Shown here piece after piece: positions 55,906-64,000 of a stretch of DNA of 64,000 bases. Positions within the stretch are counted from its first letter, which is position 1, and every line of letters begins with the position of its first letter. Source of the DNA: Gymnothorax reevesii (Eukaryota > Chordata > Actinopteri > Anguilliformes > Muraenidae); assembly GCA_029721435.1 (NCBI GenBank), contig CM056576.1, forward strand, positions 72,433,876 to 72,497,875, in the 5' to 3' direction. Below the pieces are notes generated by a model that did no database searches, had not been told where the DNA came from, and worked only from the letters and a program-made list of their open reading frames with translations. The position numbers and the translations under genes were made by a program.

Positions 55906-56972
55906 ATATTTGAATCCGAGAATTTAACGTGGCGAGTGACATTAGCCTTGTGGCTTAATATCCTAAACAAGGATTTACAACTATACGAACTTATCTTTTC
56001 AGGGTATCTGACATAATTAATGTACCTTTATCAGGCCGTCACAATATACATTACTGTTTAACCATGTTTTTATAACAACAGCATGATAATCAAAATCCTG
56101 CGGGAATGGATTCTATTTGATGACATTGTCTGATACGCCCACAAGCCAGCAGCCCAGACATGCCCATAAACGAACGACTCCGCAGGGCAGTGCGGATGAC
56201 ATCCCGATTTTCCGTGTGTTGTGGGGCTTCATCATAAGTTGAAGGACAACACAGCATGCTGCACACACGCAGCAGAGCAGAGGCGGACCGCACACGCATC
56301 TGGTGTAAATACCGGGTTACAACAAATACGTGTTTGGTGGGACTTACTTTTGCTAATGTGTGAGGTTACACTGGATCCGCTGTGTTGCATTTCTCGTCCA
56401 TCCCAACTCCGGCAAAACGCAGCCGAGCACAGCAGAAATGCAAGACTTCTATTTTTGCGGGATGCCGCAGCTGAAATGCGGCACTTCAGTAATAGCGGAT
56501 AGATCGGTACACAGTCATAACATTTAAAACATACGGTTAATTTTCAAAATCCGCGTAGGTGCCAGTTCATATTGCAGGCTAGGACAGCAACTAAAGTAAG
56601 AAAATGTGGGCTAAACTTTATTGACAGAACACTTCCAAACAAATGACAAACGCCCGGCCTAGGGGAAAACCGGAGCGCAGCATAAAAGTGACCTGCTCCT
56701 TCCTTACTTCCAAGGAAAACCAACAACAAAGATGCAATCGAAACTTTCGATTTATTTCTAGAGTTTTTTTCAGCGACGTCAGGGAGGGCACAGCAGAAAA
56801 TAAACAAAACAACCCTACATATTACGCTTATCTGACAAAAAAAGGAGGAAAAAAAGAACATGTTAACCTGCATATGCGCTTACGACACAGGAGAAAAAAA
56901 AAAAAAAAACATATATATGTACCGTAAGGAAAAGAAACAGCTCCCTCCCCCACCTGAGTCCAGGAGTACTCT
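55906..56972. other. Unannotated, partly CpG-containing stretch
   Basis: No exon could be supported on either strand. Frames up to ~110 codons exist but show no domain. Confidence 0.4.
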
Positions 56973-56974
56973 TT

Positions 56975-57165
56975 ACATTTGCGATGTTTCAGGTTCCAAT
57001 ATCAATACACCACTTTTACACAGACGAACATGCAAACTTGACAAGAGCTTGCAAAGACTAGGACACAGAACAAACTGCATCGCCAGGTTTACAATTCTTT
57101 CAGACTCTTTCAAAGACACACAACGAACTGCATCGTCCGATTTACAATTCTTACAAGCGTCCACA
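56975..57165 (-). repeat. ~62 bp tandem duplication downstream of the promoter-like cluster
   Basis: On the minus strand, gaattgtaaa, then gatgcagtt and gttctgtgt-type text, is repeated twice in tandem. The 63-codon open frame across it has no recognised domain. It could lie in a 5' untranslated exon of the minus-strand gene. Confidence 0.4.
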
Positions 57166-57204
57166 AAGAATCATCTCATATGCTGCGTAGACCACGTTGG
57201 AAGG

Positions 57205-57305
57205 AAGGAAGGAGGCGGGGTCCCGTCTTCTAGTGCGACTTCCCTTTATGCCGTGTGCAATTAACTGCTGTCCAATCAGCAACCTAGATTACTGAACCGG
57301 AAGAC
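57205..57305 (-). promoter_or_regulatory. Promoter-like cluster (ETS, CCAAT, GC box)
   Basis: Within 100 bp there is an ETS-type site (accggaag, 57296-57303), a CCAAT box with the preferred flank (ccaatcag, 57272-57279) and a GC box (ggaggcgggg, 57211-57220). Read on the minus strand the order is ETS, CCAAT, GC box, a common layout of TATA-less housekeeping promoters, which would fire leftward toward the ubxn2a exons. The link to ubxn2a is inference: the first exon was not found and the distance is 20 kb. Confidence 0.4.
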
Positions 57306-57719
57306 AGCAAAGGAAAACAGCAGCACTCCAAGCATGAAAACACAATCTAAATACAATTACATGCCTTAGTCATAACACCAACACAAACAGGAGATTTAGA
57401 ACATTTATTAATAAATAGGCCACTTATCCATGGTAGAAGCATAAAATCTCGAAAAATAAACAAATCGAAGCAAGTCAACCGTTCCTCAACCCTTTTGGTA
57501 AAGAACAAAGGCTGCTGCTTGTTTGTTGTTGCACTCAATACAACATGTATGACTTATCTCGGGCGGTCGCGCGTGATTCTGTAATTAACGCATGATCTCA
57601 TCAGGCTTGTTCATTGATCTCGCTTCTCTAGCCGTCCGGCGCTGGTTCGCAGGACAAACACAGTCGACGGACGGCACTGCACTATGGCAAGCCATTTTAA
57701 CATTCAATAGCTAGACTGG

Positions 57720-58320
57720 ATATGTGTTGCAGATATCCACAATTTAATTCTTCCGAGTCTAAAGAGCATTTCAGATATCCACAATGACATTCTCCCTATC
57801 CACAACTGTCATTTCAAATATCTACAAACAATGTCATTCTTCCTAGGATACATGACGTCACTTTCATGACGTTTCTCATTACAGATATCTAAATTTCAGT
57901 TGCAGATATCCGCAATGTGAATTACTGAATTATAACTAGTTGTAACTCCAGTTTGAGACATCTACAATTGAATTTTGACAAGTCAAAATTCGAGTTCAAG
58001 ATATCTACATTGTCCTTATTAGATATCTTAAATTAAGTATAGCCTAGTCAGAATGACGTTGTAGATATCTTGAACTGGATACATGTCTAATCAAAATTAA
58101 TTAGTGGATATCTCAAACTGGAATTTGGGATACACGTAATTTGAATTGTAGACATCTACTATCAAGTTAAAGAAATCTCGGACATATATTTGATTTGAGA
58201 TATCTCAAATTGGAGATATCTTTCACTTCCATTCTGCTTTGTCGAAATGTAATTAAAGATTTCTTGAATTAGAGTTTTGACTAGGCGAAATAATGTTGCA
58301 GATATCTGTATGCCAGAAAG
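57720..58320. repeat. GATATC-rich repeat array
   Basis: gatatctacaattgaatttt, ttgcagatatccacaattta and their complements recur about every 35-50 bp in both orientations, often around a gacaagtc / gactag core. It looks like an element made of short inverted subrepeats. No ORF. Confidence 0.75.
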
Positions 58321-58464
58321 TTATGACAAGTGGGAGCAGCGCCGCGTATTGATACAAAGCTGCTGTTGAGGATTATGTTTCAATATTTCTCAACATATTC
58401 ACCAGTAGATCAATTGCCATATTGAATAACCATAATCAAGTCATAATCAATAACCTTATTATGT

Positions 58465-58720
58465 AAGCAGCAGTAACACACACACACACACATGTGTACA
58501 AAACACATACACATACAAGTACTTCACATATGCGTAGGCAGCGGATGAGCAGTGCAAACACACACTCACGCACAGGCTCACGCACATGCGCACATGCATA
58601 CACACAGAGACACATACACATAAAACACACACATACAGACATACAAGAAGTTCACACACAGTCACACACACATGCAAGAAATTTTATTCACTCATGCATA
58701 AGCAGCTCACACACACATAA
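58465..58720. repeat. Imperfect CA/CACACA microsatellite
   Basis: Runs of cacacaca with interspersed gt, tg and longer variants (acacatacacata). Confidence 0.9.
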
Positions 58721-58959
58721 GCAAAGGGCTTCTGTAGCTTCAGTTAGTAAGCAGGCTTCTGTTTAGTTGATTCAAAAACATAATCAGGTGATGTATTTGA
58801 TTTCTGTAGCTTTGATCAATATTTGTTCAGTAAAATCTTAAGTTGCTACTGAAAACATTATCAATTGAATCATGTATGTACCTACTTGTATCCTATTCAT
58901 CTGACTGTTTTTCCACTCTTAAACTGTAATTTTCCACACCTTTTTAGTGTATATTCTTT

Positions 58960-59341
58960 CATTTTTTATGAAACAAATGCTTCTGCATGCCACCAATATT
59001 TTTCAGAGAACCCAAGGGAAAGAAAAAAAAACTTGAGAGATAACCCAAGAATTGTGATTGGAGCAAAGCTAGTTTAAAAAAAAAAACTTCAGAGAGAAAG
59101 GTAAGTACCACCCAAGTATTTTGATTGGAGCAAAGTTGGTTGAGTTTTCCCATACATATTGCTCTGTAAAGAATGCCGAGTTAGCAATTCTTGGCCAGGG
59201 ACTGGTCTCTGAGTTTGGATTATTGCTTGATTCAAGGCTGGAATAAAGATGGCTTCTGAAGATTTTGTCTCTCTCTCCCAATTATTCACGAACAAAAGGG
59301 ACCTCAAAAATATGCAAACATCTAATCAGGAAGACACAACA
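58960..59341 (+). mobile_element. Probable 5' LTR of an old retrovirus-like element
   Basis: Ends ...gacacaaca directly before a primer-binding-site-like sequence. Contains a polyadenylation signal AATAAA at 59241-59246 and a direct repeat in the U3-like part (cccaagaattgtgattggag at 59044 and cccaagtattttgattggag at 59111). The left edge could not be fixed, and no second LTR lies in the window. Confidence 0.5.
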
Positions 59342-59346
59342 AATTA

Positions 59347-59364
59347 GGCGAGCCAGCCAGGAGT
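59347..59364 (+). other. Primer-binding site, tRNA-Arg-like
   Basis: ggcgagccagccaggagt matches what is expected for the complement of a tRNA-Arg 3' end, as used by some fish endogenous retroviruses. It lies five bases after the LTR end, and the leading T of the usual TGG is changed. Confidence 0.5.
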
Positions 59365-59572
59365 GGGGTAGGGATCAGACTGTCGGTTCCCACCTGGGTG
59401 GCTGACAACCACTACGGGATCTGGGGATCGCTATCGACTGGGTCACCGGCCGGTCGGGTCGAAAAGGGCAGTAAGGCCACCGGGGTGGCCACCGCGCTCG
59501 GCTCAATGTACAGTCAGGCCACCACAAGCCAAAAGCGAATGTGTTAGTAGGCAAGTGGTGCTTCTGTGATCG

Positions 59573-60560
59573 GTGGTCTCTGAAAAGGAGAGACCGGGAA
59601 GCAGAGGGCAGAGTTCTGAACCTGGGGAAACCAGGGCAAAGATCTCTGGGGAAAGGGATCCAGCCTGGGACTGCGCCCTGGGAGAGGGAGGTTCAAAAGA
59701 TCTAAGTGAAAAGGAAGAGGAGAAATCGCATAAGCGAGATTATAATATAGACTGTTTACTGAGCATATTGAGCAGTGTAACTGGTAAAATAGACATATTG
59801 CAATTTAATACGTGGGGCAAAATAATTTGGCTAAAGTGATAAAGTCTAAATTAATAAATGAACAACAATGACAATGCCTGTGGAGGAATTAAGAGAGCAA
59901 TTACTTACCTTTGAGAATGATAGAAAAAATTGTCAAATAAGTGGGTAAAAAGGACAAAAAATAAACAGACAAAGTGGCCATAAGAGGGGAAATATGATCT
60001 TGCAATATGTGAAAAAATGATGGGTATAATAACAAATTATGCATCGGCTGCAAAAAGGGTTGAAAAAAAGAAGAAAATGAGCTGGCAATTCTGGAACTGT
60101 TGAGAGAAAGGGAAATCCTAAAAATTAAAGATCAGGATGCATATTTTGGAAAGCAAGTGAAGTTGCATCTCAGTCCAAGCCATCAGAAAAGGTTACTGAC
60201 AATGAATTGTTTAACCCAGCGCCATATGCCCCCCCATTTTCAGGAACAGAGGGAGACACAGCGGCTGCAAAAACCTGTACCCAATAATATACAGTTACAT
60301 CAGATCAGATTTGGAAAACCCAATTGTATGGCTATAAGGGTAGGGAGTGAGGAAACAAAATTGCCGTTGGCAGTGTGTAAACACCAATAAGTTTATTGGG
60401 GAGGGATTCAGTTTTGGCTTTAGGTTTAAATTTGAATAGTGCAGCAGAAGAAATTGATTTAAGGGGGATGTATAGTACACAAATAAAAAAAGTGAATTAG
60501 CAAATGTTTTTTGGTTGGGGGATATAGTAGACCAAATTAAACAGCAAGTTTGGAACACCT
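59573..60560 (+). pseudogene. Decayed gag-like region of an endogenous retrovirus-like element
   Basis: The position after the primer-binding site and the charged, E/K-rich frames (59573-59839; 60100-60390), with a proline-rich middle (PYAPP-like near 60215), fit a gag leader and matrix/linker region. There are several stops and frame changes. No protease, polymerase or envelope remains. It is a dead fragment, family unassigned. Confidence 0.4.
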
Positions 60561-60892
60561 GGGGAAACTACTGTATGTAGAGGCCCAAATACTCCAGGCT
60601 ACATGGCCAGAAACTGAATTACATTGTACAATGATATTCAACCCCACTCCTGGCTGACTCACCACATTTGTCATGGTCTTCATTCGGACATATTTTCATA
60701 TTATGTGGTTCCCCCATCCTCAAGCAATTGGAGAGAGACAAATTCTTCAGACAATTAGGCTTTATTGAGGCATATTGATTAATATAAAGCAGAATTCTTT
60801 TTGCGCAAGAAGAGCTGACATTTTTCTTTTCACACTCAGTGTTTATTCCTTCATCATAGGAAATATCTTCCAAACATGGTAAATCCTGGTTA
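60561..60892. other. Unannotated stretch
   Basis: No domain, RNA gene or repeat end recognised. Confidence 0.45.
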
Positions 60893-62116
60893 CGGCCCTG
60901 TCTCCAACCCGTGAAGGCTTGCGTAAAAAAACTGTGGAATATTTAAAAAACAATGTTCCTCATCTTCAAATTTCAAAGGCTTTGAAGCCTTGACAGTACA
61001 TAACATCATCAAAAGGTTCAGAGAAACTGGAAAAATCTCTGTGCATAAGGGACAAGGCCGAAGACCTTCACTGGATACCCGTGATCTTCGGGCCCTCAGA
61101 TGCCACTGCATAACACACCAGCATGATTCTGTCATTGACATTACAAAATGGGCCCAGGAATCCTTCAAGAAACCAGTGTCCGTAAACACAGTCCGCCGTG
61201 CCATCCACAGATGCCACCTAAAACTGTATCATGCAAAAAGGAAGCCATTGTTGAGCATGATCCAGAAGTGCCGCCGTGTTCTGTGGGCCAAAGCTCATTT
61301 AAAATGGACTGTAGCAAAGTGGCAAAGTATACTGTGGCCAGACGCAACCAAATTTGATATTCTTGTTGGAAATCATGGGCGTCGTGTCCTCTGGGCTAAA
61401 GAGGAGAAAGACCACCCCTCCTGTTATCTGCGGTCAGTTCAAAAGCTAGCATCTCTGATGGTATGGGGATGCATTAGTCCATATGGTGTAGGACAGTTGC
61501 ATGTATTAAAAAGCACCATGAATGCTAAAAGGAATATAACGGTTTTAGAGCAACATTTGCTCCCCTCCAGACGACATCTATTCCAGGGAAGGCCTTGTGC
61601 ATTTCAGCAGGACACTGCAAAACCACACACTACAGCTATTACAACAGCATGGCTTTGTAGTAGAAGAGTCTGTGTGCTGAACTGGCCTGCCTGCAGTACT
61701 GATCTTTCGCCGATTGGGAACATTTGGTGCATAATTAAATGAAAAGTCTGTCAAAGGAGACCCGAAACTCTCCAGCAGCTAGAAGCATGTATTAAACAAG
61801 AGTGGGTTAAAATTCCAGCGGCTAAACTCAAGAAACTCATCTTCTCAATGCCCAGAAGCCTCCACTCTGTGTTAAAAAGAAGAGGGGATGCTACACCATG
61901 GTAAACAGGCCCCTGTCCCAACTTTTTTGAGACCTGTAGCAGCCATAAAATTTGAAAGGAGCACATTTTTGGGATAAAATTGCAAAATTTCTCAGTTTCA
62001 ACATTTGCTGTTATCTCTGTTCCATTGTAATACTGGCTGGTGTGATTTGAAAGTCATTGCATTTTGATTTTATTCACAATTTATACTTTGTCCCAACTAT
62101 TTCAAAATTGGGGTTG
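60893..62116 (+). mobile_element. Tc1-like transposon (family A), 5'-truncated copy
   Basis: Starts within the leader (tctccaacccgtgaaggctt) and runs to the terminus aaattggggttg, with TA at 62117-62118. Lacks the left inverted terminus, so it cannot be mobilised as a unit. It is longer in its coding part than the copy at 1-1094. Confidence 0.9.
60990..61908 (+). pseudogene. Tc1-like transposase with catalytic glutamate replaced
   Basis: The open frame runs from 60990 to a TGA at 61740-61742. The same frame then continues to about 61903 (RRPETLQQLEA..., GDATPW), so one stop separates the C-terminus. The helix-turn-helix part is present but its first ~30 codons are in another frame or absent. 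The first catalytic site reads [10 protein letters not shown] and the second [10 protein letters not shown], both with D kept. The third reads [11 protein letters not shown], where the catalytic E of SPIENIW is a G (codon ggg at 61716-61718). The protein would be inactive even without the stop. Confidence 0.88.
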
Positions 62117-62117
62117 T

Positions 62118-62774
62118 ACAAAAAAAAAGTAAATTGTGCATGCAGGCTATTTGGCTCTGACGCTAGACAGATTAGAGTGCTCATGGACTATTTTGACTAT
62201 TTTTCATTACGGAAGTGTCCCTGAACAATGGCAATGGGTAAGTACCTTGGGCCACATGTTCTGCAAGCAGGAAAAGGGCCTCAAACTATGGGCAACAGGC
62301 AACCACGCCCATTTCCAGCAGCATCACCACCCCCCAAAATTTAATTGTAGGCTGCAACTCTGATGTTTTCATTTTTAATATGAAAAAAAAAATTCAAGTA
62401 ACCCATAGGCAATTTCTTCCATGCAAACTGTCTTCAATTTTTTTTTTCTTATAATAAATTTGGCATCTCCAGTCCCACCCGAATCTGGAATGCCCAATTT
62501 GAGAAATATGGACAAGTCTTGCCCGTATGTGACCCCATGTTGCCAACTCGGGAGCGAAAGACAGTTCGCGGCTCTCCTCCCAAGCACTCGCCTGTCAGCC
62601 ACTGCTTCTTTACACTCACAGGTCGAAACTTCACACCTTCAGAATGACAGCGGAGGATACCTGAACATGAGCAAACTTAGAATCTTACTGATGAGTGCCC
62701 GGCTGGCTAACAGGAGGTGCTTAAGCAATGAACAAAGCAACTATTTTAGTATCCCATCCTGGCAGTCCTTCCCA
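62118..62774. other. Unannotated stretch
   Basis: Contains short A and T runs. No gene or repeat recognised. Confidence 0.45.
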
Positions 62775-63057
62775 ACTTGTTTGCAACAATAAGGTTGCAA
62801 AGGTCTTGAGAGAGCTCTTTGCTTTTACTCCATCATGAGATGCTTCTTGTGTGACACCTTGGCAATGAGAATTTTTTTATTGGCCATCAATTAGGACTAA
62901 GCCAGCTGACATTAATTTGCGCTGATAGGGGGCAGGATTTCTTTGTAAATACTGACAGATTTCAGCTGATTTCTTGACATTTCGTGCCGTTTTGCACCTC
63001 CTTTTATTCAAATGTACAATACTTATTCCCTGTGTCATTCCAGTTTATTACACATAC
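62775..63057 (-). mobile_element. 5' fragment of Tc1-like family F
   Basis: Minus-strand copy of the leader and first transposase codons of the element at 15880-16900: gcaaccttattgttgcaaac, aagacctttgc, ctcatgatgga, and the terminus-side aatgacacagggaataagta. It breaks off after the first ~20 codons. Confidence 0.8.
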
Positions 63058-63065
63058 CTTCATTG

Positions 63066-63115
63066 ATGAACTTATTACCTCGCCCCACCCGAGGGGTGAG
63101 GGCCAAGGGTATTGT
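63066..63115 (-). other. Hairpin end of the rightmost module (minus orientation)
   Basis: On the minus strand: caatacccttggccctc, then cggggcgaggtaataag-like pairing, preceded by a caaacaaacaaacag tract. It is the same order as elsewhere, with the tandem array upstream on that strand (63280-64000). Confidence 0.6.
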
Positions 63116-63279
63116 TTTTAGTTTGGTTTGTTTCTGTGTTTGTGCGTTTGTTTCTTTGTTTCTTGCCTGAATCTCGGATTCCGCAAGTATATTACTGTTT
63201 GTTTGTTTGTGTGCACTGTAGCATCCACAGTTTCAGCAGAATTTAGCTCATATTTCATGATCAACATAGGACAGGCACT

Positions 63280-64000
63280 GCACTATTTTGGTGAATCTTG
63301 GTCAAAGGTCAACGTCAAGGTCACAAAAAAGGTCAAAAAAACATAAGAAGCCTTGTCTTTGGTTCTAATCATCGTAGACACTTCAATCCATGTGCATATT
63401 GTTAATAAATGAAAGGTATATCTTATTTGATCTAGATACTGCAGTATTTTGGTGAATCTAGATCAAAGGTCAACGTCAAGGACACACAGAGGGTCAAAAA
63501 CACATAAGAAGCCATATCTCTGGTTCTAATTGTCGTAGAGACTTCAAAACCAGTGAATATTGTTGATAAATGAAAATCAGTCTTACTTGACCTAGATACT
63601 GCACTATGTTGGTGAATCTAGATCAAAAGTCAAGGTCACACAAAAGGTCGAAAACACATAAGAAGCCATATCTTCAGTTCTAATCGTCCTAGGAACTTCA
63701 AACCAAGTGCATATTGTTCGTAAATGAAAGGTGTATCTTACTTGACATAGGTATCTAGGTCAAATGTCAAGGTCAAGTCACACAAAAGGTCAAAAACACA
63801 CAAGAAGCCATATCTTCGGTTTTAATCGTCATAGAGACTTCAAACCAAGTGTATATATTTTTGATAAACGAGAGGTCAATCTTACTGGACCTAGGTAGTG
63901 CACTATTTTGGTGAATCTAGATCAAAGGTCAAGGTCATACAAAAGGTCAAAAACACATAAGAAGCCGTATCTTCGGTTCTAATCCTCGTAGAGACTTCAA
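63280..64000 (-). repeat. ~156 bp tandem array running off the window
   Basis: Units start near 63284, 63440, 63603, 63750 and 63903 and share ttttggtgaatctagatcaa, aggtcaaggtcac, aacacataagaagccatatc, tctaatcgtcgtagagactt and gataaatgaaaggt. Identity between units is roughly 80-90% by eye. TCAAGGTCA-type half-sites recur in every unit. Confidence 0.88.

Noticed and set aside
58436..58766. Open frames of 60-90 codons on both strands
   Set aside because: They are translations of the CA microsatellite and encode low-complexity repeats.
63280..64000. CRISPR-like array
   Set aside because: Units are ~156 bp, diverged, without short identical repeats and unique spacers, and the sequence is vertebrate.

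Overview
This window is vertebrate, most likely teleost fish, genomic DNA. There is no dense bacterial-type coding. The only recognisable host gene is split into short exons with good GT/AG boundaries. The rest is packed with element types typical of fish genomes: Tc1/mariner copies, PIF/Harbinger, hAT-type MITEs, a tRNA-derived SINE, LINEs with an RNase H domain, L1-type LINEs, LTR remnants and long foldback elements. All homology calls come from reading translations and repeats by eye; no database was searched.

Host gene. Five minus-strand exons (36826-36940, 30082-30191, 26379-26516, 24349-24507, 22509-22692) join in phase and encode a UBX-domain p97/VCP cofactor that best fits ubxn2a (acidic N-terminal segment, SEP domain, UBX domain, stop codon). 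The first coding exon was not found. A minus-strand promoter-like cluster (ETS, CCAAT and GC boxes) lies at about 57.2-57.3 kb. The introns are filled with transposons.

Layout. 1-2902: two Tc1 elements, one nearly intact with a single in-frame stop. 3.2-14.6 kb: a nested complex bracketed by inverted copies of a ~90 bp repeat. It contains a 4.5 kb palindromic element that inserted with a 6 bp target duplication into a Harbinger-like MITE and carries mirrored copies of the same MITE family in its arms, an 818 bp element with an exon-like start, and a 4.18 kb Harbinger element whose transposase keeps its D, D and E motifs but is frameshifted. 15-22 kb: repeat module, Tc1 remnant, SINEs, hAT MITE, foldback. 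22.5-37 kb: ubxn2a exons and introns. 31.7-43 kb: Tc1 fragments, a THAP-domain remnant broken by a foldback, tandem ~160 bp repeats, hAT fragment. 43-45 kb: an orphan exon-like ORF and a 5'-truncated L1 with target duplication. 47.6-51.9 kb: two head-to-tail RNase H LINE fragments interrupted by a hAT MITE, a hairpin insertion with a 16 bp duplication and a solo LTR. 53.7-55.4 kb: L1 reverse transcriptase remnant. 57.7-58.7 kb: GATATC-rich and CA-rich repeats. 59-60.5 kb: LTR/primer-binding-site/gag-like remnant of an old retrovirus-like element. 60.9-64 kb: Tc1 copies and a ~156 bp tandem array running off the window.

The most unusual theme is a recurrent, unclassified module seen about ten times: degenerate ~150-175 bp tandem units, then a GACGGACAGAC-like tract, then a short GC-rich hairpin that usually opens and closes with TA, then an A-rich end. 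Hairpin and tail are shared in form although the tandem units differ in sequence.
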